A stretch of DNA of 64,000 bases from Oxytricha trifallax (lineage: Eukaryota; Ciliophora; Spirotrichea; Sporadotrichida; Oxytrichidae), in NCBI GenBank assembly GCA_000711775.1, contig ARYC01001079.1:1-64000 (forward strand), read 5' to 3'. Under the pieces are notes generated by a model that ran no database searches, had not been told where the DNA came from, and worked only from the letters and a program-made list of their open reading frames with translations. The position numbers and the translations under genes are program-made. The stretch's first letter is position 1, and each line of letters opens with the position of its first letter. This document shows, piece after piece, positions 20,736 to 34,799 of the stretch.

Positions 20736-22701
20736 AAGGATATTGTTAAATTGATTAATAGAATCATATTATTATTATAAATTCAATTAAATATTCTAAT
20801 TTAAAGTGGATTCTCAAAAAATGATACAAATCTTAAAACTTCGATCTTTAAAATTAACTTACAAATCAAGCAACATTTACACTCCAGATCAAATAATAAA
20901 TACTGCTTGATGTTGATATAGAATAAAATATATGATTCATGAACTTTATTGCATTTCATTTTAAAAAATCATCTTCGAAATAAATAGTTAATCAAAAGCT
21001 TTTACTATAAAAATATTGTGTGTTATTTATTTCTAACAAATAATTATAGTTTGGAAATGGGCTTTATTCTCAAAATAAGAGCAAGTCTCCAAAATTATGA
21101 AAAGAAGAATTGTTTCGCTCTAAATATAAGCAAATGAAAATGATTAACCACAAATTAAAGTAAAATTTAATTATTAAAAAGGAAGAGAAAGCTAGACATT
21201 TTATTAAAAAGACAAGAAAAATCAAGACAGAACATCCCATTTTTAAAGATAAGCCCACCTTAAATATTTTAACAACATATATTATTATTATTATGCATAT
21301 ATTTTTGAAATTAAATTTTAATGATAAACATATTTATATCTGAAAATAATTATATATTTTTAAATCAAAAGTAAAATGAGAGTGAAATGCTCTTTGTTTT
21401 CATATTTGAGCAAGTAAATTTCTTAAACTCTATTAAATCTTAATTTTTTTCGTTATTCAAGTACTTACTTTATACTTAGGTCTACAAATAAGTTTATTCT
21501 AAAATACAGTGCACAAATGATGAATTACAATCATAATAATTTGTCAAAAGTTGTCTATAACCAATGAAATGTTGTGAAATGTGACACTTAACACAATACA
21601 ACAAAAATGCTCATATTCATATGGTGTTCAACTAATTGTGCAAGGCTTGTTCGCTAAAATACAAAGTTTTGAAAAATAATATAAAAAAACTAAAATATTC
21701 ACAACTTTAAATAAACTCAGTTAAGAAATGCTGAGCAATAATTCAATTTTCGCAGACATGTTATCGCATTTATATATAAATAATAGTTATTGTACTTCTA
21801 ATAATCAATTTCTTGTCTGTTATTTTAGATTTCAAAATAATTATTTCCCGATGTTTTGTATTTTATTAATAATAGGAGATCTTAACATCTCAATATGGCT
21901 ACTTATAAATTACTTTATCAAAAGAAAATTTTATATATCGTACGTTCATAAATATATAAAATTATAATTCACAACTTTTATCGTAAATATATTTATATTT
22001 ACAACTTAAAAGAAATCTTAAATAAAAAGAAAGTAGCATAACGCCTTATTCTTGTTAACCCTCTATAGTATTCTCATTATATTCTATTTAATGATCCAAA
22101 AATTATACAAAATTGATGTAAATAAAAATGCATTCAATTTCTATGAATTTTAAATTCTTAATTAATGTAATAATAATTTGAATAAGTATTATGATTAACT
22201 GCCTATATATGTTCAGAGACGAGAAAGACACCACGAGTTATCTTAAATACAAAAGATAGAAGAAAAACTTATCTAGGATGCAAAAGATAGAAGATTAAAA
22301 TGGTACCAACTTCTGGAGAAATGTAATCTGAAGTTCAAAAAAAGTAGAGTAGGCAAATACTTTTAAGAAACTTAATCCATCTTTAATATTTTAAATTCCT
22401 AATTTAGTTTAAATATAAGAGTCATAAAGAATACTGATTATATAATTGATATTCTCATTAAATTTTGAAATCTATTTAAATTTTCCTTGTTTTAGGTATT
22501 TCACTAGCATATTTTAAATATTAAAACTTCTTAAATATACAGAAATTTTAAAAATCATATAAAAATTTCAACATTCAAATTTAAAATATAATTTGATTTC
22601 TTATCTAATACTTAACTCAATATGATTTTCTTTATTTTTAAAGAGCATTTAACATTCTTAATACTCATGATTTGTGCATATTTTTCCCATTAATAATAAT
22701 A
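20736..22701. other. Long AT-rich stretch
   Basis: Standard-code ORFs at 21070-21258 and 21728-21967 are hydrophobic, low-complexity and unsupported. No repeat noticed. Confidence 0.4.
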
Positions 22702-23104
22702 GTGTGGGAATACATTAGAAATTAGTATTAAAATTCAAATTCAATTTAGTAAAAATTTTAATATTGGCAATTGTAGTTGGGACAAATAGGAAGATCTAGG
22801 GCTTATTTGATAAATAATTCAAACAAGCTGGTCTTTGTTGTTGGCAGTAATATTTTATTTCATACATCGAGCTAATTTGAATTTAATGTATGGCAGATAT
22901 TATGAATTTAGAGACTACAATCTAAGTCAAGTTAACTCCATGGATAAGATAAAACAGCACTGCCAAAAGTAAAGTTAAGCGAGTTTTTAATTCTCAATCA
23001 AATGAGTCTTAGTTCATCCTACTTGGCTCACTTTAAGTGAAAATATTTTGATTTATATTAGATTCACTTTGAATTCTTTTTTTAATTTCGAATGTATTCC
23101 TATA
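22702..23104. mobile_element. Hairpin MITE family, copy 1 (oldest-looking)
   Basis: Ends GTGTGGGAATACATTAGAAA at 22702 and TTTCGAATGTATTCCTATAT at the right, with TA at both flanks. Internal blocks (GATCTAGGGCTTATTTGAT, and on the right ATCAAATGAGTC) match the copies at 52.8, 58.9 and 60.6 kb. Its two arms have diverged from each other. Confidence 0.75.
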
Positions 23105-24900
23105 TATTAATGGATAAATTATAAAATAAAACTAGCTTAAATAGTTAAATTTAATACTAATAACTTAATAATATTTTCAAATTATTACAATCCCCTTAAT
23201 TTATTTATAATAGTAACTCCTTTATTGAAAATTGATAATTTAAAATAAAACATGTATCGGTCAAAAACAATTTTTGTGTATAAGAATAATTTAATCCACA
23301 AATACGTTTCTAGGAACCTTCTTTTGATTATGCTTGTTAATATACAAGATACCAGTTTTATTAAATAGTAAATATATTGACTCTTAAGAATTTTTCCAAA
23401 ACAGGTGATACTTTTGGGCTTTTATACTGAGTTATCAATTTTATACTAATTTTAGTTGATCTAGCTGTATTTTTGAAAGAATAATTAAGTTTAGAGTGTA
23501 TTTTTTGCTCCTAAGAAGTGTATTTCTAAGAGTTATATAATTTTAATAATGAAATGTGTTAGATTACAATTTAGTTTTATGAATAATTAGGACTAATTAA
23601 ACACTTCAAACTTCACTTCATTAAATGTAGTTTTTTACTCATAGTTTCAAAATTATATTAAAATGGCGCATTTAACTTATCTGAAATATTGCATTTGATA
23701 TTTAATTGTTAAAAGTATCTTAGCAATCACAAAGTTGAGTAATAGAATCAGGTATTAACACAAACGTTTTAAATGTTATTTTTTAAACATGTAAGACACA
23801 ATCTTGATTTTAAGATTTATCATTTAATTTTCATCATCTTGTTTTATTATTATTTCTTTCAAAGTTAATAACTTATGTTAAATTATGTGAAGATGCCTAA
23901 GTTTTATTCTTATTTTAGAATTCTTGTCAAAATCTTATCTTATTAATATAGTATTTGAAACCTTGCCTATCTGTGACGTCTGATTGTAGTTACTCTGTAA
24001 ATATTGGTTGATATCATGGAGAGTCACATTCTTATTGGTAAATTAAATGACTTCTCCATTTTGAAGTTTCTTGATTTCCTAATTTGGAAAGATATTTTAG
24101 TTAATTACAAATAGTGATATCTGAGTTAATGAGGGGAGAGCTTGTTAATATTATAATAAATTAATAGAAAGCAGAATTCTTTAAAAAAAGTCAATCAAAT
24201 ATCCATTAGTGATTGTTCGATTTTCTTTTTTAATTAAATATCGGAAAAGGCTATTTTAACTTTTATCTTACTTTAGCTATGAATTTACAAATTTCAGCAT
24301 CCCAAAGACTTTTGTCGAAGTGAGTCAATTTTATACATTACAGAGTTAATCAAAGGCGCCAAGTTAAATCATAATTGAATATTAATTTTAATATTTCTGA
24401 AATTAATGAGTTTTTTTGATAACACACTGTAAGATAAAACCTTGAAATGGAGTAGTTTATTTCGTAAAATAACAATCACTGATTATATTTTGATCGAAAT
24501 AACGTAGATAGAAATATAATACATAAATAAAAATAGACTTTCAATCAAAATTTAGAATGTTTAAAACTGAGAGTCCTGGACAGAACGGCTTTAAATTAAA
24601 TGTGATCTTGCCCAATAAGAATCTCCAAAACAATTGAGCTAATAAATACTGTGTGGTCTTAATTTATTAACATATATACTTTTTTAAAAGAATATACATT
24701 ACAATAATGTAAATTATTCAAACAATTTATAACGACAAAGGAATAATATAGAGGCAGTTAATAAAATAAATGATGTTCTAAATAAAAGTACAAGATTATG
24801 ATTAAATGAACTACTCAAACAATGCAGCTCATTATTATAAATTTGAGGATCTTATAAGTCTCAATAAGACCTTATTATTATACAATAATAACTAAACTTA
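23105..24900. other. Long AT-rich stretch
   Basis: No supported gene, RNA or repeat. Confidence 0.4.
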
Positions 24901-24904
24901 TTTC

Positions 24905-25015
24905 AATAAACTTGAGTACATTATTCAGATTCATCGAGCAACAAGAGAGAAGAGTACTTAATAGAGCAAAATGCAAAGAAAGTCCCCCCCCAAAAGAAGC
25001 CAATCACATTGAATG
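24905..25015 (+). CDS. Short coding-like island
   Basis: A plus-strand frame reads FRFIEQQERRVLNRAKCK and ESPPPKEANHIE, then TGA. It contains a C8A4 tract (CCCCCCCCAAAA near 24984), read as Pro-Pro-Pro-Lys. Supported by composition only. Confidence 0.25.
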
Positions 25016-26090
25016 ATGATGATAATGTTTATGATGAAATATTTTGACTCATATTAGTTAGAGTGAATAATTAAGTCAAAATTGACAAGGATCTATATGT
25101 GAGCTATAGTAACTTGAGTCTGAACCTGACTAAGTTAATCAAATCATTTTATTAAACCAACAAAGTATATTGATATTTTAATTTAACTGATAAATCTACT
25201 ATGTTTTTAAAGTTATTAATATTTGATGAGTCTTGCTAGACGCTAGGTCATTAATAAATTATTTTTAATTATTCTTGAGATTAAATTTGCATTTAAATAA
25301 GACTGAGAATTTGATTTAAATTCAATGTTAATTTTAGTAAACATGGATAATATATATTAAGTTCAGATAAATATTTATTTACATATTTGTACTAATTGAA
25401 AATTGAAATTAAAATATAGATTTCACAGCAGATTTCATTTAATGAGTTTTCTAAAGATATACTGCAGATTGATGAGTAATAATTTAAAAACTCAGAATAT
25501 AGGTCATAATTTAATTTATTTTTAAAATGTTTAAAATTGTATAAGATATTTAAGAATGACTATATAGATTAATTATTTAAGCTGCAAAATACATTACAAA
25601 AGAGAGTATTTTCATTATTTGAGCAATTAAACAAACAATTAGTGATAATAAACAGAAGAAAGTGATTGATTGAGTTGTTTTTCTTCAAACATCTATAAAT
25701 TAAATATTTAAATATAATATTTTTATTAATATTAGAATTCAAAATACCAACAATTTTATAAAAAGATGTAAATACTGTTGTCAAGCATTATTATCGACTG
25801 ATCCTCAGCTTGTAGTGTCTCATATAGAGATATCATTACAATTCAATTTTTATTCCTTAAGTGATATAATTGCAATTTCCATTTCAGCAAAGAATCTTCA
25901 TCTTTAGTAATGGTGTTATTGCTGAAAGAATCCTCAAATCTCTACTACTTCTAATACTTTTTAAATTGCTATATCATTTTTTACTAAAATTATATAAAAC
26001 AATAATTATCTTCATCTTTCTCAAATGAAGACCCCTGCTATTTAACTTAATAATATGTTTAGACATCTTAAATTCCTATTTAAAGAAATC
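25016..26090. other. AT-rich stretch
   Basis: A minus-strand standard-code ORF at 25569-25784 is Asn/Phe/Ile-rich and most likely chance. Confidence 0.4.
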
Positions 26091-26690
26091 AACTGAAATA
26101 AAACTTCAATTAAAACAGCGTCCACAGCAATTCAAACAGATCTCTGTAGTTTCAATTAGCTAAATAAGACCACATAGCAGACCACTTTAATGTCCTTGAC
26201 AGTTCAAGTAACTGCATTGATGATTCAGATATTAGAGATAGCCAATAGCAGATGATTGAGATTAGTGTGATAGAAGAACTTCTGAATTTTACTAGTTCAA
26301 AGCATTAATAAGCAGATGCCAGTTTGTCGTTTAACTAGAGTAAGTTGGGTACCACTAAGAAGTAATCTTTCATTTATTTAATTATATAATAATAATATAT
26401 TCACATGTTTTAATATTACTAACAAGAGTTCTAAATAAATAAACAAGAAGTTTAGGATTTGATTGATAAAGCATGCAGCTTGCATCTAATGAATGAGGAA
26501 TGCGGGAGAAGTCTAGTTCAATGCCAAGTGTTTATCAAGAGTAAACAGTGTTGAAGAAATTAATGGAGTGAGAATTCATGCCTTTGAATTATCTTATTAG
26601 ACTGATACTTCGTACAGAGCGGCAAACTTGTGAAGATCATGAATTTAGTGTTGATGATAATGAAGGTTGTAATCAAAAGTATTTACAATG
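26091..26690 (+). CDS. Host-like gene piece in three successive frames
   Basis: One frame is open from about 26091 to TGA 26557. It reads QFQLAKQDHIADHFNVLD, then SQQQMIEISVIEELLNFTSS, and near its end VQDLIDKACSLHLMNEECGR. GTAATC near 26363 and ACTAACAAG near 26427 look like intron ends, although the frame is open through them. Two short frames follow, each shifted by one base: VEEINGVRIHAFELSYQTD with TSYRAANL, then EDHEFSVDDNEGCNQKYLQ. All are coding-like and GC-richer than their flanks. Two one-base shifts in 150 bases suggest decay, tiny IESs or assembly indels. No family recognised. Confidence 0.45.
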
Positions 26691-28084
26691 AACTGATGGT
26701 GTATTAATTATCTATTATATAAGCAATAACTATTCAATTTATTTATAAACTAATTTAACTACTCATATAGTTGATAAGAACTTGATTAAAGTTAATGACG
26801 ATCAATTTCATTCAAACTGTTACAATCTGAGTTAGTTAATCTGTTTTATTGAAACTGTTTCAGATGTATTTTCCTCATTTTGCTGATTGTGGGAACTTAT
26901 CACTTTAAATTTTTACTTATTTTAATAAAGAATGATATGTTTGTTTTCGATTTCTATTATATTATTTTAATAGTGTCTAATGTTAAATTATAAATCTGGT
27001 GCTTGTATTTGTAATTTCAATGTTTATTTGATTTAAAACTGAAGCTTTTTCATTTGTATAAATTATCTAAAATCAATCAACTTCACTCATTATTTAACAT
27101 CTTTACCATTGTTAACTATAAATATATAATTAATGAGAGAAGTATATTAAAAACACTTGGATATAAATTTTGTACATTTACCAATTAAATTTTATATTTA
27201 AGATAAATTGACTAATATTTATCGATTTAAATGTAAACAATTACAGGAATTTTTCAAGCTCTTTATACATTTTTAAAACAAAAATTAATATTAAATAATC
27301 TTTATAAAATTATACAGCTACTGAGAGTAAAGGATGTCTTCATAGAATCTATAGAAGGACAAGTAAGAGCTTTACTCTTGTATAGTGGAAGTATAATCTC
27401 TATGAAATAATAACTTCAAATTCGCCTTAAAGCTTTTAAAAAATATATGAAAAAAATAGTAACAGGTGCTTTTTCTGATATCAATTAGTTTCTTATTTGA
27501 TATTTTAAGTAATAATTCCAATAAGTATTGTTGTTATAAGTAGTTGTGGTTGTCATATCTGCTTTCAGCAGGAATATCATATCATTGCCCTTTGGGAAAT
27601 GAATGTAAACCTGATGTTCAAAATTCTTATCTTTAGAGTTAATTTCTTTTTCTCTAGATTCAGATTAATTTATTTATGGTTTATAATTATTATTTGAATA
27701 TTGACATTTTTTTTTAAATTGTAGAATTCCTAATTTTTATACTATAGAAAATATTTAAATGTAATCTGAATATAAATATTTTTAAATGCTTTCGGATCTC
27801 TTAAACATTATTTTTAGATAAGATTCAATAAATTAAATCTCCAGCATCCATTTATCTAACATAGTCTTATATCTGAGGCAATGCAACAAAGGTTTAAATA
27901 AAATATTAATATTTTTTGTTAAAAATTTGTTTTATAGATTCCAAAATAGTTTTCACTCTATTTAAATCAATAAGAATATATCAAAAACGTTTGACTCCTG
28001 CAATATATTAATAGTTAATGATTAATATATTGGTAGTTTTCTTAATGAAGATTAACGAGTTAAATTCAAATTATATTATTTAAC
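26691..28084 (+). CDS. AT-rich stretch holding one coding island (27314-27499)
   Basis: Only 27314-27499 looks coding. It reads LLRVKDVFIESIEGQVRALL, then SMKQQLQIRLKAFKKYMKK and TGAFSDINQFLI before TGA. It is amphipathic and helical. The remainder of the interval is AT-rich with nothing supported. Confidence 0.35.
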
Positions 28085-28765
28085 AATTCACTGTTTAATA
28101 CTAAAATTAAACCATCAATTTTAATCTTTACGTAGACGTATCTGAAGTGAGTTGACATGGCAATCAATGTCGTGGCAAGTCATTAACTATAAAAACTCCA
28201 AAAAACCACCTCGCTCCCCATTCCACTTCTCCCTGTACCGAGATGCATTCGAGATAAGAGCTTAGCTCTTAACTAGGAGTATCCCCAGCAGAGCTCGCAG
28301 AGATCTGCTTCCTGTAAACAATTATAGGGGAGTCTGGAGAAAACTCTTAACAAGTTCCAACACTGCTGAGATAGTAGTTTCTGTACTTTCGCTGTGGTAG
28401 CCTCATCAATCCGACCTGGTGTGGGAGGAAAATCATTATTGTTGGCTTCTATGGTTCTCATCTTCTCACTTTTGAAGGTTGAGCACCACCTTCATCCTGC
28501 TCCATATTACCTAGGAAGCTGAACTTATGCCAGATAGCTAGTCCAATGCAGGGAAATCCTTAGCGTGCAGTCAACTCGAGGAGTTTAGGAACAGACAAAT
28601 TGAACCCCGCCGACTGGCCCTTTACGATGAACCCAGCAACCCCCTGCCTACCCTCAGCAGGCCTTTGTATAATAGAATGCTCTTTTAGAAATTCTCCAGC
28701 CTCGGGCCCCTGTAGGTCACCCTATCCTTATAACTTTCTTATTTAATAATTAATTTTCTTAATAG
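28085..28765. repeat. Dispersed repeat, copy B (uninterrupted)
   Basis: Aligns with 8912-9396 plus 10073-10245 and is the empty-site counterpart of the TIR insertion in copy A. It ends with the conserved block AACTTTCTTATTTAATAAT, shared with copy A. A 62-codon minus-strand OR frame at 28273-28461 (ANNNDFPPTPGRIDEATT...) is not preserved in copy A. Confidence 0.7.
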
Positions 28766-30741
28766 AATTTAACATTCAATATTTTAATAATTTCACAGCA
28801 ACATATATTTCTTTCTACATGTTTAAATCATATCAATTACATCTAATTTATTATTTAATAATCCATAACAAGAAAATAAATAACGAACTTTTAAATTAGT
28901 CTATCTCTCTATACATTCATTTAATAATTAATTCCTGCTGTTATATTTGACAATAACTGCTAGATTGCTTGAATGTTAGTACAGAAAAGCAATTTTATTA
29001 TTAATTTATTTGCTTCTCTTTACATAAATACAGTCAAATACCTTAGATAAAGCGTATAAACTAATTATTATTATATACTTAGTAGAAAAATTATTATAAT
29101 ATAATGATGAGGTAATTTCAAGTAGAAAGAATTTCTCTAACAAATCATACTTGGATTAATTACTATGTTCAGAGGATTGAAGTTAAAAGTTTTGGAAGTG
29201 GCATCACAGTTTGAATGAGTATGAATAGTTGATTGGAATACTTTTATTTTAAGTTCAAATTAATAAGACAAATTTATAGGTAAAAAATATTTGTATATTT
29301 TATAGTAATTTTGGGAATTATCTGAGATCTCATTAAGACTATAATCTCTTAGAAGGGAATAAGAATCCATAAGTTGATTTTCTCATTTCTAATATAAGTT
29401 AATTGACATCATTCCAAGTATGAGTCTCATTTAACTAGAGAAAGGCCATTTCTCTTTATTTTGACAAATATAAAATAGATAATTGGGAACAAATAATATA
29501 TATTTAATGTATTTTTATTCCCTGCTTCAAGTAAATTTTACTCAACTGTGTATTCTGAAATCATAATATGAGCTTATAAATTGCCCATGATCAAAACTTT
29601 TGATAAACTACAAAAGTATTTGAAAAAAAATATCATAAAAATTACTAAAAGTTAGCAGCGAATGTGTTAATCAATTCTTATCTGTTTTTTTTAACTTCTT
29701 CTATTGTAATATTGATTACTTTAATAATAGGGCTTTAATTATAGTTGTATTTATCATAATATATTGGTTATGAATGAATATGTCCTTTCTTTTTATGGCA
29801 TTTTATTACCTGTCCTCTATAATAAACTTATACCAACATAATATAGAGGTAGATTACCTAACAGAAACATCAATATCATATAGGGTTATACTTCATGAAT
29901 CTAATGACCTTTGACTTTATCTAAATATATTTATATATATACTTTTGAAAAACTCTCACAACGCTTAGTTTATAAAATTCAATAATGTTACTATTTTCTA
30001 GTAGACCTCTGTTTTCTCTAAAGAGATTTTAATAACTTGCCAATATTCATTTTTTTGAATAAATGAGAAGATAATAAGATCATTATAAAATAAATATATA
30101 TGCCCTATTTTATATATTGTAAATTCTCACCTTGTAATTTAATATGAGATATGTCAACTTGCTACTTCTTGAGAGACAGAGCTTTCAAGTAGGAGTTACG
30201 GCATTATCTAAGTAAGTTATAAAAAAAATTAAAATAGACAATTAATAAATCAATATAAGATTGATTTTTATTTATGATAAAAGTTAATCATAATGTAAAT
30301 TTATATTTTTGAACTAAGTCTATCTTAGATTAGATTAACCATTTTATATAAATAAAAACTATTTATCATTTATAAGAAATTAGTAAGATAATATATAATT
30401 ATTATAAATTTTTAAATACTAGATTTAAGCATTTTACTCTTTATATGAGATAAGATTGCTAGACTTCTAATGTAAATGTTTATTATATTTTATTATTGAA
30501 AAGAAACTGTATTTTCATTACTAAACTTACAAAGATTTATATAATAAATTAGAATGACAATATTCTAATTCATAATTTAACTTTCATTATAACCATTAGA
30601 AATATTTTGATAACTTAAAGTACCATAGTATTAAATTAAGCGTTATAAAAATTATTATTTGGTCTATACTCTAAATAAATAGGTGCTTTATTATTAACAA
30701 TAGTAAAATACAACTGAAAATATAGCTCATCAAATTGCAAA
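28766..30741. other. AT-rich stretch with two tiny coding-like islands
   Basis: Near 29115-29217 a plus frame reads FQVERISLTNHTWINYYVQR and IEVKSFGSGITV, then TGA. Near 30150-30225 another reads TCYFLRDRAFKQELRHYLSK. Both stand out by composition and may be small MDSs. The rest holds nothing supported. Confidence 0.3.
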
Positions 30742-30999
30742 GAGGGGTGAATCGGATTGACCAACTCAAATCAACAGCAAGTCAAAGCTTTTTCAAGATA
30801 CATTAGAGAACCACAAGCAAAGCACAGTATAAATGGAGATGAAACTCATATAAATGATGTTTAAATGGATGATCCTGAAAGTTCCAGTTTGATTAATCCT
30901 AAAAATAAGATGAATATTATCATGAATTTTTTATTCCATATCGGTGACTATTAATTTAAGTTATAGATAATAGAGGCACGTGAACAATAGAGATGAATT
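30742..30999 (+). CDS. Coding island, unrecognised
   Basis: A plus-strand frame reads NSNQQQVKAFSRYIREPQAK, then GDETHINDVQMDDPESSSL, then NIIMNFLFHIGDYQFKLQII and EAREQQR before TGA. TAA and TAG are read as Gln. Hydrophilic and acidic in the middle. No start codon or family can be assigned. Likely one exon or MDS. Confidence 0.45.
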
Positions 31000-32208
31000 T
31001 TGATTATTTTAGCAAATATACCCAATATAATCAGGAGTTTATTTCTCTAATGCCATAATAATCTATTACTCTCTTCAAACCATGCTAGATGATTAAAAAT
31101 AAGCTTATGTAAATATTTATTGGTAAAAACTTAAAATCAACTACTGTGGTACAATATTATTAAATTTAATTCTAGTATATGTACATTATAAGGTATAATA
31201 ATTATTTATTAATTCATTAATTCCGATAGATTAATATGAGAAGCTATACAATAAAATTATTGTTTCTAAACCGAAAATGAATATTATAGCTCTAAAGATT
31301 TTAATCGAGTAATTTAAATAAATATAAATGAATTAATATATTCAAAACTATTTCAAAAATTACATATTTTCAAGCACTAAAACTGTTAGATGATAAGTTA
31401 TTTAGTTTTCTTTTTACTATTGTTGATTTAAAATAGATAGTTATGAAGTAAATCATAATACTTTCAGAAATAAAATTTAAATTAAATTGATTGTGATGGG
31501 AAATTATTTATAAAAATTAATGATTGAATATAGTATCAAGGAAGTAACCCCAGAGTTATGCTTAACAATAGAGATAAAAGGGCATATTTCCTTTACAATA
31601 TATTTATAATTAAACTTCTTAATGAGACAAAGTATTGCATCATTAGTATTCTTTATTTTACAAAGATATGAATGTATTAAAAAATTGTACGAAGGTTATA
31701 TTTACAAATCAAAGCGAAAACTAAAAGTCAAATTTGTCAAGATAATTTATGAAAGATCATTAGTAAGGATAGGTGTAAAAATGGCAAAATATGAATTAAT
31801 GTTTATTTTATATTCAAGCAAATCTCTCAAATTAAAATATTTCAAAGAAGATTTTTCATTCTATTCATAGAAATAGATAGTAACGTCTACTAATTATTAA
31901 AATTTGTATTTGTTATATTATAGCATGATTAAATAAATATAAAAATTATCAATGTTTAATATAAAAATAATAAAATATAGCTTTTAAGCATTAAAATATT
32001 TAATTAAGAAATATATACCTTAAAAAATTGTATGTTTTTATTTCTTCTTCAAATAATTTTAAGATATATTATAACATTTAATTGTCATACTTTGCAGCTC
32101 ATTAATTATAGTATTATTATTTTATTTTAAATAGTTAACTATGATTATTATTAATTAGAATCATAATGCTCAACCTATAATTATTTTATTAAATTTAATT
32201 TATAATTC
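31000..32208. other. AT-rich stretch
   Basis: An 82-codon plus-strand ORF at 31622-31870 (MRQSIASLVFFILQRYECIK...) is basic and possibly real, but its composition barely differs from the flanks. Nothing else seen. Confidence 0.3.
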
Positions 32209-32440
32209 AAAAAGGTTAAACTTTATTTCTTGGATGTGTCAAATATCGAAGAGTTTTTACTTTGTGAAAACGAAGTATTTTTATACAATTCATTACATGA
32301 TAATAATTTCAAAAAGGTCTTCTTAATTATTCTGTATATTCTTTCTTCTTCTGATTTAGTGATCTTCTGTTTCCATCCAATAATTCCTATAATTTCTACT
32401 AAAATCAATGCTTCGCTAACGAAGAAAAGTACATAATTTT
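32209..32440 (-). CDS. Coding island: membrane segment plus basic tail
   Basis: The minus-strand frame reads VLFFVSEALILVEIIGIIGW, a good membrane helix. It is followed by KQKITKSEEERIYRIIKKTF and KNTSFSQSKNSSIFDTSKK. The plus strand over the same bases is also open (32230-32436), but the minus-strand protein has more plausible structure. Ends and family unknown; probably an internal or C-terminal MDS. Confidence 0.4.
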
Positions 32441-33740
32441 TTAATAAATATATTATATCTGTAAGATCTTTTTTGTCAAATATTCTTGCGATATGCTTAT
32501 AGATGAATGCTAATATGTACTCATATTTAAAATTAACTTATTTTTAAAAGTTTATTTTATTATATTTGATATATGCCATAACAGATGCATTATTATATTT
32601 TTGTAAAATATTAAAATTTAATGCTGTTTTTGGATAAGCAATAGAAATAGTATGATTTTACTCAATGACGGTGTAGCGATTTAGTTCTACTAAGATATTA
32701 TGATAATAATTTTTATAATCGCAGTTCCTCTTGCTGCCTTAATAATATATTAATTTAATTTATTTACTATTTTGGTAAGCATTTATTGATACCCTTCTTT
32801 ATGATTAGCATTCTATATACTAATTAATATTAAGTAATTTCATTGAGTCATTTGTATTTCCAGTTTATTCTAAATTTTTAGTTTTAATCTGTCATCTGTC
32901 TCTTCCGCATATTTAACAAAATCATGGAGTCAAGAATTCTCTAATTTTATTTTAAATTATAAGATTGTTTTGGATAATCCTTTTCAATAAATAATTAATG
33001 TATTTTATTATTTAGCTCTTATATTTAATGGGTATAAACCAAATATTTGAATCATTTTTATTTAGCTTCGATTTGGCGTGAAATAAATTGAACAAATGAG
33101 GAAATATTTAAATATGCAAATATAGGGTCAGCGAAGATAGATTATCATATTCGAACTCATATTGATAATGATCATTAGTTTCGCTAAAATGTGTAAGCAA
33201 TTGTTATAATTAACTCAAAAGAACTTATTTAATTAAAATGTTCTAATCATTTTAATCGCATGTAAACCTGTTAATTTGTCAAATATTTAATTGTTAATAA
33301 TAATATGATTAATTTGAAGTACATCAATTAGTGTTGCTTTGCTTGAAAAATTAATTAGATTTCTAACTAAATTAACAAAATATTATTATTCAAACCTAGA
33401 TAATAAAATAAAATGCGAGACTCAATTAACTAGATTGAATTATAAATATCTTTATAGCAAATAAAATGCTATAAAACACAAAGAGTTACATAAATATTAT
33501 ATTATATTTAAAAAATCTATGTATTTTCTCTTTCATATTTAAAAAGTATTAGTTTTAATATGCAAAGCCGATCAATTTAGGCAATTGAAGGTGGGAGATT
33601 TAATGTAATATTCTTCAATACTTGCATAACGTGTATTAAAATAACCAATTACATTGGATAAGTATAAAATTATTAATAGTTTTACAATATAAAAAATAAT
33701 TATAAACTAACCAATTTAGTCAATTTTAAGCATTAAATCA
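32441..33740. other. AT-rich stretch
   Basis: No supported feature. Confidence 0.4.
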
Positions 33741-33890
33741 GAATGACGAGTATAAAATCCTGCTTTAAAAACTGCTGGACACATTTTAACTGGCGTTGTA
33801 GGCATTCCAAAACCAGTATTTTGCTACTGCCGCATAGTTTACCTTACTGAAATTATGTAAAGCAATTCGCTTAATTTTACCTAACTGCTA
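33741..33890 (-). CDS. Short coding-like island
   Basis: The minus-strand frame reads TQFQQGKLCGSSKILVLECL, then QRQLKCVQQFLKQDFILVIL. It is GC-richer than its flanks. Family and ends unknown. Confidence 0.3.
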
Positions 33891-34790
33891 GATCATTATT
33901 TTATTGTAAACTAATAATCATTTTTTTAATGATTACTTTCATTAATTTAATATATTGAATGCTTTTTTATTTTACACAAACATATTTAAAACTGTAAATC
34001 TATTTAAACATGCTTAATTAAACAGAAGACTCGTGAATTCTGTGATATGAGTTTCAAATAAAACAATATCTTCATCATTATTTCATAAAAGTATAAATTG
34101 TTATGGAATAGAAAGATTATCATTATTTTTAAATTCAAATTTAAATTAATTCAATAATTTTATTGTTATAAATTTAATTTAAATTGATTAATTAATATAA
34201 TAGACTTGGAAGCTTTATTAATATTAACAGTAGTACAAATATATAAGCCTCCCTTCAAAATTAAAAATATAAAAAATATTAATTTGACCCTTTTAATAAT
34301 TATTGACCCGAATTTTAATTTAACCTAACAGCTATATATGGAGACCACCCATTTTAAGCATACAAATAAAGGTGATTAAAATTACACATTAATCTCAAAT
34401 CGCTCATAGTAGCAGGATTTATCAACAAGATGAAGTTTATGTTAAGAAAATATTAGGTTCATAGATACAATCCTTTTTACTGAAACGAAATTCCAAATTC
34501 CAACTTCATTAGCCTGCCTTAGAGCATCAGCAGCTTTATAGGACCAAACAATCAGGTGACAATATCTATGCAAGATCAGCGATACTTATGACTCTTTGAG
34601 CAGTTGGGAGATTAATTTTAGTGTATTCTAGTTGTCCATGGTGCATAGAGAGCTGAATGAGAATGATGTAGCAACAGCGTTGAGCTGAGACTGCTAGGGA
34701 AGAAGCTAAGATATTCAGAATTATAATGATAGAATACCATGCTCTTGCATAAGTACCAAAGTGGATGAGAATTCCATTAGTTTAGGTTGC
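33891..34790. other. AT-rich stretch grading into mixed composition
   Basis: From about 34.4 kb the composition becomes more gene-like, but no frame stands out until 34.8 kb. Confidence 0.3.
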
Positions 34791-34799
34791 AAATACCTT

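Noticed and set aside
24984-24995. C8A4 tract as a telomere relic
   Set aside because: A single imperfect unit; a homopolymer is an adequate explanation.
28273-28461. 62-codon ORF in repeat copy B as a gene
   Set aside because: Frame not preserved in copy A although nucleotide similarity is high.
32230-32436. Plus-strand 68-codon ORF
   Set aside because: The minus strand over the same bases gives a membrane helix and basic tail; I judged the plus frame the shadow, with some doubt.
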